Origin: Candidatus Puniceispirillum sp.
GTDB taxonomy: Bacteria > Pseudomonadota > Alphaproteobacteria > Puniceispirillales > Puniceispirillaceae
Assembly: GCA_016780525.1 (NCBI GenBank)
Contig: JADHLR010000017.1
Location: 1-16,504, forward strand
Direction of reading: 5' to 3'
DNA: 16,504 bases
Shown here: positions 1 to 7,221 of the stretch, piece by piece
Layout of the letters: the number at the start of each line of letters is the position of its first letter
How positions within the stretch are numbered: the first letter of the stretch is position 1
Notes under the pieces: generated by a model
The model's input: only the letters and a program-made list of their open reading frames with translations
Database searches by the model: none
Told to the model about the DNA's origin: nothing
Position numbers and translations under genes: made by a program

Positions 1-2
1 GT

Positions 3-449
3 GAAGCCGACGCCAAACCGCATCATATGATGGCAACAATCATGGGCTTTGGCGGCGTTTTGCCATTTGTTGGCTGTGCCGTCCTGATGTATTCAGGCAG
101 CCCCGGCGTCAGTATCGTTGCGCTATTCGCCAATGCTGTTTACGCCGCTGTCATTCTGAGTTTCGTTGGCGCCATCCATTGGGGGCTGGCCATGCGCGAA
201 GACCGTTCACCCGGCTGGTATGTTTGGTCAGTCATGCCCGCCCTTATCGCCTGGGCAGCCATCATCCTGCTTGATATCCGGGTCAGTTTACTGGCGCTGG
301 CCATTGGCTTTACTTTGGCATGGTCAGTTGACCGACAGGCACATCTACGCGGCCTCATTCCGGACTGGTATATGAGAATGCGCCATATGTTAACAGCCGG
401 TGCCACGATATCTTTGCTGGCAACGGCGTTTGCTCCTGCCGCCGGGTAA
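3..449 (+). CDS. DUF3429-like small membrane protein, possibly 5'-truncated
   Basis: A small, very hydrophobic protein with about four predicted membrane segments. The segment with the motif FVGAIHWGLAM (about residues 46-56, counting from the ATG at 27) resembles the conserved core of DUF3429 proteins, inner-membrane proteins of unknown function. The frame is open to the left edge of the window, so the true start may lie upstream. The first internal starts are the adjacent ATGs at 27 and 30, which give 140 and 139 residues, and no clear ribosome binding site is visible before them. The gene ends at TAA 447-449 and converges on the EamA-type permease only 18 bp away, with no obvious terminator between them. 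Family assignment is by motif memory only. Confidence 0.7.
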   Translation, partial: EADAKPHHMMATIMGFGGVLPFVGCAVLMYSGSPGVSIVALFANAVYAAVILSFVGAIHWGLAMREDRSPGWYVWSVMPALIAWAAIILLDIRVSLLALAIGFTLAWSVDRQAHLRGLIPDWYMRMRHMLTAGATISLLATAFAPAAG

Positions 450-467
450 CCGCGCAACACAGCAAAA

Positions 468-1334
468 TCAGCGGGCCCGAATCATGATGACATTGCCAAA
501 AATCACCAGCGCCAGCCCGGTGAAGGCCAGCCCGCTCCAGACATAGGATTCGAAAATCGTCGAAATCAGCAAGGCGAATACCGGAAAAATGACCGTCGCA
601 TATCCAGCCCGGCTGGCGCCAATCCGGCCAAGCAAAGACAGATAGGCAGCAAAGGTCATAACCGATGAGACAAGCGCCAACCACAGCAGACCAAAAATAT
701 AAGTTTGCGTCGGCTCTATGATAAATTCATGGCCACTCACAAACGAAAACAAGGCCAGATAACAGGCACCATAAGCCATGCCCCAGCTTGTTGATGCGAA
801 CACCGGGATGCCGCGCTTTTGACAATCCGCCGACACCATATTGCCGGTGCAGAAAAACAACGTCCCGATTAAGCACAGCCCAAGGCTGGTCATCGCCGCG
901 TCTGATACCTGCAATTCCGGCCAGAACAAACAGACCACGCCGCTAAGCCCGACCGCCGCGGCAAGCAGATGCGCCAGCCGCGGCCTGGCCCGTCCCAAGC
1001 CTGCGATCATCAACACATTTACCAATGATGCTGAAGAAAACACGACGGCCAGCAAGCCTGACGCCACGCCCTTGCCGCCATGATAAAAAAAGGCAAAATT
1101 CGTCGAGAATATACACAGCCCCAAAAGCGCAATACGCAGATGTGTCCGCCAGTCAAATCTCAGCGACTGGCGCAGATAGATGCTGACGATAAACATCACC
1201 GATGCAGCGATTAAAAACCGCCACAGCAATGACACTTCCGGCGCCACAACACCAAGCTGCGATTTCAACGGCAGCCAGCTTGTTGACCAGCCAAAAACGA
1301 CCATGCCACAGAGCAGCAATTCAAAAGGTCTCAT
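468..1334 (-). CDS. EamA/DMT-family permease (RhaT/YdcZ-like drug/metabolite transporter)
   Basis: A 288-residue integral membrane protein with the size and hydrophobicity pattern of ten-helix drug/metabolite transporters, built from two EamA repeats. It begins MRPFELLLCGMVVFGWSTSW, has charged loops around residues 60-66, and ends in a hydrophobic helix followed by a short basic tail. I chose the ATG at 1334 because it starts directly at the first membrane helix and has a GGA element just upstream. The frame is open back to 1409, but that extension reads like non-coding sequence overlapping the upstream gene. Members export or import small metabolites, and the substrate cannot be read from sequence. 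It is the last gene of a minus-strand operon, 35 bp after the second Lin0512 gene, so it may transport a metabolite related to those proteins. That link is inference. Confidence 0.88.
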   Translation of the reverse strand: MRPFELLLCGMVVFGWSTSWLPLKSQLGVVAPEVSLLWRFLIAASVMFIVSIYLRQSLRFDWRTHLRIALLGLCIFSTNFAFFYHGGKGVASGLLAVVFSSASLVNVLMIAGLGRARPRLAHLLAAAVGLSGVVCLFWPELQVSDAAMTSLGLCLIGTLFFCTGNMVSADCQKRGIPVFASTSWGMAYGACYLALFSFVSGHEFIIEPTQTYIFGLLWLALVSSVMTFAAYLSLLGRIGASRAGYATVIFPVFALLISTIFESYVWSGLAFTGLALVIFGNVIMIRAR

Positions 1335-1369
1335 CGCTCGTCCAGGATAAAATATTGACGAAAAAAGCG

Positions 1370-1753
1370 TTAGGCGCGAGATGCCGCCGATGCGTCTGAC
1401 AGCACCCAATCATTCGGATCAATGTCAAGCCACGCCTCAACCGCCGCGGTTGCCACAACGGTACAGCTGTTGTTATCAGCATCGACCACATTCAGCCCGC
1501 CTTTCACCACGCGCACCGAAGCTGTCCCACGCGGCAGCTTTTGCGCGACAAGCTCTGCATCAACCTTTTCTGGATGTTGCACACCAATGGTGACCTGAAC
1601 CTGCATATCAGCATGATCAAACCCCAGCGAGCGGAACAAGATCAACGAACTATGCCGGATCGCGTCTTCGACAGCGCGGCATGCCGCCTTGGTATAATCC
1701 TCGCCATACAGGTCATTGCCGGTGCCCGTTTCAAGAATAATGCGTTTCATCAT
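1370..1753 (-). CDS. Lin0512 family protein, second tandem copy
   Basis: A 127-residue soluble protein matching the Lin0512 (TIGR02058-type) family of unknown function. Recognisable elements are MKRIILETGTGNDLYGEDYTK at the N terminus, the block DYTKAACRAVEDA (about residues 19-31), an IGVQHPEKVD segment near the middle, and ASVRVVKGGL in the second half. It has no signal peptide or membrane segment. The ATG at 1753 is favoured over the next codon (1750) because a GGAGG lies six bases before it. The start overlaps the stop of the upstream paralogue as ATGA, implying translational coupling. The last 20 or so residues extend past the region shared with the paralogue. The permease gene follows after 35 bp. 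Function is unknown; a partnership with the paralogue is inferred from the overlap. Confidence 0.85.
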   Translation of the reverse strand: MMKRIILETGTGNDLYGEDYTKAACRAVEDAIRHSSLILFRSLGFDHADMQVQVTIGVQHPEKVDAELVAQKLPRGTASVRVVKGGLNVVDADNNSCTVVATAAVEAWLDIDPNDWVLSDASAASRA

Positions 1754-2109
1754 GCCTTGCCTCCGGCAGCTTCCATATCAAAATAAACAACCACCGCCGC
1801 ATTAGCGATAATGGTGCGCCCTAACCCATCTGGCTTGTCGATATCGAGACCGCCCTCGACCACCTGAACCGACGCCTGCCCATAGGGAAAAATAGCCGCA
1901 ACTTTGTCAATATCGACCTGCTGCGGACATTGCACACCAATCTCAACGTCAATGATCATATCTGATTTTTCAAAACCAAACGCCTCGGCAAGACTCAGCG
2001 AGTTATGCCACAAAGCATCTTCAACAGCGCGGCAAGCCGCCTTTGTATAATCCTGACGGCGCAGCGATGTCCCCATGCCAAGCTCTAACGCAATACGGGT
2101 TTTTGCCAT
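1750..2109 (-). CDS. Lin0512 family protein, first tandem copy
   Basis: A 119-residue soluble protein of the Lin0512 family and a clear paralogue of the gene immediately downstream. Both share ALELGMGT/ILETGTGN at the N terminus, an identical DYTKAACRAVEDA block, GVQ-P--VD in the middle and ASVxVVxGGL in the second half. The DNA under DYTKAACRAVEDA is also very similar, which points to tandem duplication. An AAGGAAGG element seven to eight bases before ATG 2109 supports the start. It is first in a three-gene operon (two Lin0512 genes, then the permease) and diverges from the VOC gene. Whether the two copies form a heteromer is not known to me. No catalytic residue can be named with confidence. 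Confidence 0.85.
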   Translation of the reverse strand: MAKTRIALELGMGTSLRRQDYTKAACRAVEDALWHNSLSLAEAFGFEKSDMIIDVEIGVQCPQQVDIDKVAAIFPYGQASVQVVEGGLDIDKPDGLGRTIIANAAVVVYFDMEAAGGKA

Positions 2110-2201
2110 GATGAACCTTCCTTATATCTCAAGCCGCGAACATATGCCCGCTGGCCCCTCACCTGTGTTACGCCAGCCCTGCTCAATCGCCAACTATTTT
2201 G

Positions 2202-2230
2202 TTGAATGCTGTTCTGCAAAACACTAAATT
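2202..2230 (+). promoter_or_regulatory. Candidate sigma-70 promoter for the VOC gene
   Basis: A TTGAAT (-35) at 2202-2207 and a TAAATT (-10) at 2225-2230 are separated by exactly 17 bases. Each matches four of six consensus bases. The predicted transcript start near 2237 leaves a short leader with an AAAGGAG ribosome binding site before ATG 2257. Only hexamer agreement and spacing support this. Confidence 0.4.
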
Positions 2231-2256
2231 AGCGTTTTCCTCAAAGGAGCTATTTT

Positions 2257-2679
2257 ATGTCTGCACCGACCCCGTTTCATCTGGCTTTTGCCGTTACCGA
2301 CATTGACGCCACACGCGAGTTTTATGTGAACAAGCTTGGATGCAAAATGGGCCGTTCGGCGGAACGCTGGATCGACTTTGATTTTTTTGGCCATCAGATC
2401 AGTGCGCATCTTGTTGACGGCGCGCTAAGCCCGGCCGAAACCAACCCGGTTGACGGCGAAAAAGTGCCATCACGGCATTTTGGCGCGATTCTGGAATGGC
2501 ATGACTGGCACGCGATGAAAGACCGGCTGGTGGCCGAAAACACCGAATTCATCATTGAACCAACCACCCGCTTTGCCGGCGAAGTTGGCGAGCAGGCCAC
2601 AATGTTTTTTCGTGATCCGTCAGGCAATGCACTCGAATTCAAGACATTTCGTGACAGCGCGATGATTTTTGCAAACTAG
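2257..2679 (+). CDS. VOC superfamily protein (glyoxalase/dioxygenase fold)
   Basis: A 140-residue single-chain VOC protein with two beta-alpha-beta-beta-beta modules. The first module starts FHLAFAVTDIDATREFYVNKLG (residues 7-28), and the second contains RHFGAILEW (73-81) and MFFRDPSGNALEFKTF (116-131). Candidate metal ligands in the expected places are H8, H74 and E127, so a divalent-metal enzyme (lyase, dioxygenase or resistance protein) is plausible, but the substrate is not predictable. A strong AAAGGAG before ATG 2257 fixes the start. The gene diverges from the Lin0512 operon and converges on the ArsC-like gene. The length is normal for single-domain family members. Confidence 0.85.
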   Translation: MSAPTPFHLAFAVTDIDATREFYVNKLGCKMGRSAERWIDFDFFGHQISAHLVDGALSPAETNPVDGEKVPSRHFGAILEWHDWHAMKDRLVAENTEFIIEPTTRFAGEVGEQATMFFRDPSGNALEFKTFRDSAMIFAN

Positions 2680-2686
2680 CGGGCGG

Positions 2687-2728
2687 CTACAGGCTACATA
2701 CTAACGACTAGAAACTAGAGGCTACAGG
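2687..2728. repeat. Six tandem degenerate CTA-headed heptamers
   Basis: Six consecutive 7-base units each begin with CTA; the first and last are both CTACAGG and the middle four diverge in their last four bases. The array lies between the converging VOC and ArsC-like genes. The last unit overlaps the ArsC-like stop codon, which is the TAG of that unit read on the minus strand. Because 7 is not a multiple of 3, the array puts TAG in all three minus-strand frames. Confidence 0.7.
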
Positions 2729-3051
2729 CCGCATGCCGTTTGCACCTCGCGGCTCCAGCCGACAAAGCTGCCGGTTTCAGTAAAAATAACCGGGCGTTTG
2801 ATCAGCGTCGGGTGTTGCGCCAACAGGGTTTGCGGCGGCAAGGATCGGGACGTCTCATCAAGATTGCGCCAACTTGTTGATTTGCGATTGAGCAGAATAT
2901 CAGCGCCATGATGCGCCAGTAAATCAGCCAGCTGCGTGGCATCCATCGGCTCTGTCCGTATATCCACAAACGCCACCTCATGCCCGGCAGCGCGCAATTG
3001 TGCCAGCGCTTTTTTACAGCTATCACAATTTTTTAATCCATACAGAATCAT
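2722..3051 (-). CDS. ArsC/Spx/YffB-like thioredoxin-fold protein
   Basis: A 109-residue protein of the ArsC superfamily with an N-terminal thioredoxin-fold strand and a CxxC motif: ILYGLKNCDSCKKAL, C9 and C12. It also has a later NRKSTSWRNLDE segment and the HPTLIKRPVIF block, all typical of YffB/Spx-like members rather than classical arsenate reductases. Likely roles are a glutathione- or thioredoxin-linked reductase or an RNA-polymerase-binding stress regulator; sequence alone does not separate these. I chose ATG 3051 because family members start exactly at this strand. The frame stays open to 3123, but the extension is hydrophilic and overlaps the promoter region. A GGGGG lies five bases before the start. 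It diverges from the methyltransferase gene. Confidence 0.85.
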   Translation of the reverse strand: MILYGLKNCDSCKKALAQLRAAGHEVAFVDIRTEPMDATQLADLLAHHGADILLNRKSTSWRNLDETSRSLPPQTLLAQHPTLIKRPVIFTETGSFVGWSREVQTACGL

Positions 3052-3084
3052 AAATGCCCCCGTCTCGTCTGCTTCGTGATCGCG

Positions 3085-3090
3085 ACTATA
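3085..3090 (-). promoter_or_regulatory. Candidate -10 box (TATAGT) of the ArsC-like gene
   Basis: On the minus strand TATAGT matches five of six -10 consensus bases and lies about 34 bases before ATG 3051. No good -35 hexamer is present at 16-18 bases. That place is occupied by the 8-bp direct repeats at 3095-3118, which could be an activator site. This interpretation is inference. Confidence 0.35.
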
Positions 3091-3094
3091 CTCA

Positions 3095-3118
3095 GTTTGC
3101 CTGTTTGCCTGTTTGCCA
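3095..3118. repeat. Three tandem 8-bp direct repeats (GTTTGCCT)
   Basis: GTTTGCCT occurs at 3095-3102 and 3103-3110, and GTTTGCCA at 3111-3118, so only the last base differs. The repeats lie in the divergent intergenic region between the ArsC-like and methyltransferase genes, directly upstream of the TATAGT box on the minus strand. Confidence 0.75.
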
Positions 3119-3182
3119 GACAAGTGACGAAAATGCTAGAGAGAATTCACCGATAACAGAAACCACCTGCCAGAAACGCGCG

Positions 3183-3827
3183 ATGTTCCAACGGATGAAA
3201 TTTGCCGCGCTTGAGCGCCGCCTGACCCGGGCCTATAAAGACCGGCTGGCTGCATTAGGCGCTGTCCCAAAGGGGGTTTTCTGGCGCAATCAATCGACGC
3301 AGATTGCGCGGTTTGATGCGATGCTGTCGATCGTTCGCAAGATTTCCCCGGTGGCACATCCCGCAGTGGCCGATATCGGCTGTGGCTATGGGGCGCTGCT
3401 TGAATTTATCCAAAAAACCCCGCGCTACCAGACGATGCGTTACAGCGGTTACGATATTAATGCCGCGATGATCAGCGCATGCACAGATCAATTTGCTGAC
3501 CAGAAAGAATTATTTGCTGTTGGCAAATACCCGTCTGGCGCGGTTGATTTTTGCCTATTTTCAGGCACATTTAACCTCTGCCATACGACCAATCTGGATT
3601 TGTGGGAGGATTATATTTTTGCCAATTTGCAAGATTGCTGGCAACGCAGTCGATATGGTCTGGTGTTGAATCTGTTATGCGCCCCAAAAAGCCATATTAA
3701 AAACCAGATTTTTTATGCGGATCGGCAAAAATTCATAACCCGTGCCAGCCGGCTATTTGGCCCAACACATGCAGTATCCACACCGCATGTGACCGGTGAC
3801 GTCACCTTCGCAATCGCCAAACCATAG
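3183..3827 (+). CDS. Class I SAM-dependent methyltransferase
   Basis: A 214-residue Rossmann-fold methyltransferase. Motif I is VADIGCGYG (residues 62-70), the acidic end of strand 2 is GYDIN (89-93), and the strand-4 region reads FSGTFNL (126-132). The N-terminal helix region contains VFWRNQSTQIARFDAMLSIV. The substrate (small molecule, lipid or macromolecule) cannot be assigned. The frame is open back to 3054, but residues encoded before 3183 look non-coding and contain the 8-bp repeats. I therefore take the ATG at 3183, with ATG 3195 (MKFAALERRL) as an alternative; neither has a convincing ribosome binding site. The gene converges on tRNA-Asp. Confidence 0.82.
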   Translation: MFQRMKFAALERRLTRAYKDRLAALGAVPKGVFWRNQSTQIARFDAMLSIVRKISPVAHPAVADIGCGYGALLEFIQKTPRYQTMRYSGYDINAAMISACTDQFADQKELFAVGKYPSGAVDFCLFSGTFNLCHTTNLDLWEDYIFANLQDCWQRSRYGLVLNLLCAPKSHIKNQIFYADRQKFITRASRLFGPTHAVSTPHVTGDVTFAIAKP

Positions 3828-3889
3828 GCATACACCCGCGCCAACCGGTGGCAGATATGCGATAATTTCGGCGATGAAATGTGAGTAAA

Positions 3890-3966
<77 letters not shown>

Positions 3967-4139
3967 TGCGGGGAAGATTGTGGGTGCGTTTGTAGCATGG
4001 ATTTCGTGGTGAGCAACCCCAAAAATACACTAAAAATCACGCCCCCTGAAAAAGCCCTAAAAAAGCTATGAAAAAGCCATAAAAAAACAGGTGGAAAGGC
4101 CTGTTAGCATCGTCGGTAATCACATATGTGTCTGGCTGA

Positions 4140-4215
4140 TGGTGGGTGGTGAGGGGTTCGAACCCCCGACCTACTCGGTGTAAACGAGTTGCTCTCCCAG
4201 CTGAGCTAACCACCC
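4140..4215 (-). tRNA. tRNA-Val (TAC)
   Basis: A 76-base tRNA with encoded CCA. The acceptor stem GGGTGGT/ACCACCC pairs perfectly, the anticodon stem ACTCG/CGAGT encloses loop TTTACAC (anticodon TAC), the T loop is TTCGAAC and the discriminator is A. It is separated from hupB by an intrinsic terminator, so it needs its own promoter. It sits upstream of tRNA-Asp. Confidence 0.97.
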
Positions 4216-4230
4216 CAATCAACGCCACGC

Positions 4231-4259
4231 TTGTTACTGCTATTTTGAAGCAAAATCAA
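4231..4259 (-). promoter_or_regulatory. Candidate promoter for tRNA-Val
   Basis: On the minus strand TTGATT at 4259-4254 and TAACAA at 4236-4231 are 17 bases apart, with the tRNA starting 16 bases after the -10. The -10 is weak (three of six). The location, between the hupB terminator and the tRNA, is what a promoter here would require. Confidence 0.35.
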
Positions 4260-4263
4260 GCCC

Positions 4264-4300
4264 ACAAAAACAAACGCCGGCCCTTTTTATCGGACCGGCG
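4264..4300 (-). terminator. Intrinsic terminator of hupB
   Basis: On the minus strand a 9-bp GC-rich stem (CGCCGGTCC with GGGCCGGCG, one G-U pair) closes an 8-base loop. It is followed directly by TTTGTTTTTGT. It lies 18 bases after the hupB stop. Confidence 0.9.
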
Positions 4301-4317
4301 CCTTGATGCGGAAAGGC

Positions 4318-4593
4318 TTAGCTATTCACAGCATCTTTCAATGGTGCACCAGCTTTGAATTTTGGCTGCTTTGACGCCTTGATCTGGATTGTTTCACCGG
4401 TTCTAGGGTTGCGTCCAGTTGTTGCAGCGCGCTGTGCTACAGAAAATGCACCAAAACCTACAATACGAACATCACCACCAGACTTGAGTGCAGCGGCAAT
4501 GCTATCAAACACTGCATCGACTGCACGACCAGCGTCAGCTTTGGTCAAGCCTGATGAGTCGGCAACTGCAGAAACAAGATCATTTTTATTCAT
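4318..4593 (-). CDS. hupB: DNA-binding protein HU
   Basis: A 91-residue HU-family nucleoid protein that bends DNA non-specifically as a dimer. Seen directly: the N-terminal helices MNKNDLVSAVADSSGLTKADAGRAVDAVF, the VRIVGFGAF turn (residues 43-51) and the arm with the signature GRNPRTGETI (61-70). That signature includes the intercalating proline, and the arm ends KASKQPKFKAG. Length and start are standard, and a run of G (AGGGGG) precedes ATG 4593. It follows lon on the same strand after 157 bp and is closed by a strong terminator. An 18-bp near-palindrome lies 35-52 bases upstream of the start and may be an operator. IHF can be excluded because the arm and length match HU-beta. Confidence 0.97.
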   Translation of the reverse strand: MNKNDLVSAVADSSGLTKADAGRAVDAVFDSIAAALKSGGDVRIVGFGAFSVAQRAATTGRNPRTGETIQIKASKQPKFKAGAPLKDAVNS

Positions 4594-4627
4594 GGGAACC
4601 CCCTATAGTTGGTGAAGCACCTTTAAC

Positions 4628-4645
4628 ATACTAGTGCATTAGTAT
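4628..4645. promoter_or_regulatory. 18-bp near-perfect palindrome upstream of hupB
   Basis: ATACTAGTGCATTAGTAT equals its own reverse complement at 16 of 18 positions; only the pair at positions 7 and 12 fails. It lies between lon and hupB, 35 bases before the hupB start, where a repressor or activator dimer could bind. The cognate protein is unknown. Confidence 0.5.
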
Positions 4646-4750
4646 TAAAATGATGATTGAAACCTACACTCATAATGAATCTTGTTCTAGCTAAATCTAC
4701 AAAAAACCGCAGTTTTTCGCCAGAAATTGTAGGAGGATGTTAAAAAGGGA

Positions 4751-7171
4751 TTAATGCGCGATAATGTCCCCGGAATTTTCACCCGTTTCAGCGACCGTTG
4801 GCCCCGATTCTGTCACCATATCGGGCAATCCAGAGATGGCAAAAGGCACCGGCTCATGCACCAATGCGGCCGACAAGGCTTCATCCACCATCGCCACCGG
4901 CACAATTTTCAGCGCAGATTTTACATTATCAGGGATATCAGCGAGGTCTTTTTCATTGTCCTTGGGGATCAACACAGTCGTCAGCCCCCCGCGTTGCGCC
5001 GCCAGCAGCTTTTCCTTCAGACCGCCAATTGGCAATACCCGCCCGCGCAAGGTGATCTCGCCGGTCATCGCCACGTCGCGTCGCACTTCAATGCCACTGA
5101 TCGCCGAAATGATGGAAGTCGCCATACCGACACCAGCCGATGGGCCATCCTTTGGTGTGGCCCCCTCGGGCACATGCACATGCACGTCATGTTTGGCCAG
5201 TTCTTCCAAATCAATACCGTAAGACTGCGCCCGCGATTTGATGAAGAACTCAGCCGCCTGGATCGATTCTTTCATCACATCACCAAGCTTGCCAGTGGCT
5301 GTCACCTTGCCCTTGCCCGGGACTTTTACCGCTTCAATATTGAGCAGCTCACCACCGACCTCAGTCCAGGCCAGCCCCGTCGTAACACCGATTTGATCCT
5401 GATCTTCAACCTCGCCAAAGCGGAACCTTTTGACGCCGAGATAATCGTCAAGATTTTCCGCTGTGACTGTCACAGATGTGGCCTTACCAGCGACGATTGC
5501 GGTGACCGTCTTGCGGGCAATTTTGGCGATTTCACGCTCTAGATTACGAACGCCGGCCTCTCTGGTATACAGACGGATGACGTCGCGCAGCGCCTCATCG
5601 CTGATCACCAGCTCACCGTCTTTCAACCCGTGATCCTTGACCTGCTTGCTAACAAGATGGCGCTTGGCAATTTCCAGCTTTTCATCTTCGGTATAGCCGG
5701 ACAGGCGGATAATCTCCATCCGATCCATCAATGGCTGCGGCATGTTCAATGTGTTTGCCGTGGTGATAAACATAACATTCGACAGATCAAAATCGACTTC
5801 CAGATAATGATCCTGAAAACTGTTATTTTGCGCCGGATCCAGAACTTCAAGCAGCGCAGATGTCGGGTCGCCACGCCAGTCAGCCCCCAGCTTGTCAACT
5901 TCATCCAGCAAGAATAATGGGTTTTTCGTGCCGGCTTTTTTCATGCCTTGCAACACTTTGCCCGGCATTGACCCAATATAGGTGCGGCGGTGACCGCGAA
6001 TTTCGGCTTCGTCACGCACGCCACCAAGAGCCATCCGTACATAGTTACGGCCGGTCGCTTTGGCGATTGATTTACCAAGCGATGTCTTACCAACACCTGG
6101 CGGGCCAACCAGACACAGAATCGGCCCTTTCATGGTTTTTGTGCGCTGCTGCACGGCCAGAAACTCGACAATACGATCTTTCACCTTGTCCAGCCCGTAA
6201 TGGTCAGCATCCAGCACGGCGCGCGCCGCATCAATATCTTTTTTCAACCGGCTGGACTTGCGCCATGGCAGCGCCAAAATCCATTCCAGATAGTTCCGCA
6301 CCACCGTCGCTTCAGCACTCATCGGCCCCATATTCCGCAGCTTTTTGAGCTCAGCCTCGCCTTTTTCCAGCGCGGCTTTCGGCATTTTTGCGGCTTTCAA
6401 CTGGGTTTCAATCTCATCCAGCTCGTTAACACCATCTTCGTTTTCGCCCAGTTCCTTCTGGATGGCTTTCATTTGTTCGTTCAGATAATATTCACGCTGG
6501 GTCTTTTCCATCTGTCGTTTGACCCGATTACGCACCCGCTTTTCCACCTGCAATGCGCCAATTTCGCCTTCCATATAGCCAAACACGCGCTCAAGCCGTG
6601 CATGGATGTCGAGATTTTCAAGAAGCTCCTGCTTTTCGGAAATTTTGACAGCCAGATGCGAGGCGATCATGTCGGCAATTTTGTCGGCTTCGTCGATTTG
6701 CTCAACCGCGTTCAACACTTCTGACGCAATTTTCTTATTCAGCTTGATATATTGTTCAAACTGCTGGGTTGTGGCACGGCTTAATGCGGCAGTCTCGGCG
6801 CCCAAATCGCCAAATTGCTCGGCAATTTCCGCCTCAACAACAAGATAGCCATTTTCGTTTTGTAGAGCATCGGTGTTTAACGCCACGCGCTCACCACCCT
6901 CGACAAGCACCTTTACCGCACCATCTGGCAATTTCAGCAGTTGCAGAATGGTGCCAATGGTGCCCATACCATACAGACCTGATGCGTCCGGGTCTTCGAG
7001 TGCCGCTTCTTTCTGCGTGACCAGGATAATCTGCTTGTCCTCTGCCATCACCGCTTCAAGCGCCTTGATTGATTTTTCGCGGCCAACAAACAGCGGCACA
7101 ATCATATGGGGAAACACCACGATGTCACGAAGTGGCAAAACCGGAAGTGAGATTACAGGTGTATCAGACAT
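4751..7171 (-). CDS. lon: ATP-dependent Lon protease
   Basis: An 806-residue cytosolic AAA+ serine protease that degrades misfolded and specific regulatory proteins. The N-terminal substrate-binding domain starts LPVLPLRDIVVFPHMIVPLF (residues 9-28), with a long helical segment around 200-260. The AAA+ module has Walker A GPPGVGKT (356-363), Walker B LFLLDEVDK (419-427) and the arginine-rich IRGHRRTYIGSMPGK (391-405). The C-terminal protease domain has PKDGPSAG with catalytic S678, and K721 in GGLKEKLLAA. The C-terminal 35 or so residues are acidic and variable. Start ATG 7171 fits the family, with AGAGGG upstream. It lies 119 bp after clpX; a sigma-32-like promoter at 7222-7251 suggests heat-shock control. 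hupB follows. Confidence 0.99.
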   Translation of the reverse strand: MSDTPVISLPVLPLRDIVVFPHMIVPLFVGREKSIKALEAVMAEDKQIILVTQKEAALEDPDASGLYGMGTIGTILQLLKLPDGAVKVLVEGGERVALNTDALQNENGYLVVEAEIAEQFGDLGAETAALSRATTQQFEQYIKLNKKIASEVLNAVEQIDEADKIADMIASHLAVKISEKQELLENLDIHARLERVFGYMEGEIGALQVEKRVRNRVKRQMEKTQREYYLNEQMKAIQKELGENEDGVNELDEIETQLKAAKMPKAALEKGEAELKKLRNMGPMSAEATVVRNYLEWILALPWRKSSRLKKDIDAARAVLDADHYGLDKVKDRIVEFLAVQQRTKTMKGPILCLVGPPGVGKTSLGKSIAKATGRNYVRMALGGVRDEAEIRGHRRTYIGSMPGKVLQGMKKAGTKNPLFLLDEVDKLGADWRGDPTSALLEVLDPAQNNSFQDHYLEVDFDLSNVMFITTANTLNMPQPLMDRMEIIRLSGYTEDEKLEIAKRHLVSKQVKDHGLKDGELVISDEALRDVIRLYTREAGVRNLEREIAKIARKTVTAIVAGKATSVTVTAENLDDYLGVKRFRFGEVEDQDQIGVTTGLAWTEVGGELLNIEAVKVPGKGKVTATGKLGDVMKESIQAAEFFIKSRAQSYGIDLEELAKHDVHVHVPEGATPKDGPSAGVGMATSIISAISGIEVRRDVAMTGEITLRGRVLPIGGLKEKLLAAQRGGLTTVLIPKDNEKDLADIPDNVKSALKIVPVAMVDEALSAALVHEPVPFAISGLPDMVTESGPTVAETGENSGDIIAH

Positions 7172-7198
7172 AAAAAACGACCCTCTTGAAAACTGAAA

Positions 7199-7215
7199 AC
7201 CAGCATTGTGCTGGT
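7199..7215 (-). promoter_or_regulatory. Perfect 7-bp hairpin in the lon 5' region
   Basis: On the minus strand ACCAGCACAATGCTGGT folds into a 7-bp stem with a 3-base loop, 28 bases before the lon start, and is followed by TTTCAGTTTTC. It could be a weak terminator for clpX readthrough. It could also be a 5'-terminal stem-loop on lon mRNA, because the sigma-32-like promoter predicts a start near 7215. Confidence 0.55.
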
Positions 7216-7221
7216 GTTACA

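Noticed and set aside
3054..3182. N-terminal extension of the methyltransferase from ATG 3054
   Set aside because: The added 43 residues have no family resemblance, and the stretch contains the ArsC-like promoter and the 8-bp repeats, so it is more likely intergenic.
4710..4730. AAAAAC/GTTTTT hairpin after lon as a lon terminator
   Set aside because: The stem is almost all A-T and only 6 bp, so it would be unstable; I do not call a terminator for lon.
4754..5542. Long plus-strand open frame of 262 codons inside lon
   Set aside because: It is antisense to the unmistakable lon gene, with no recognisable domain; an effect of lon codon bias.
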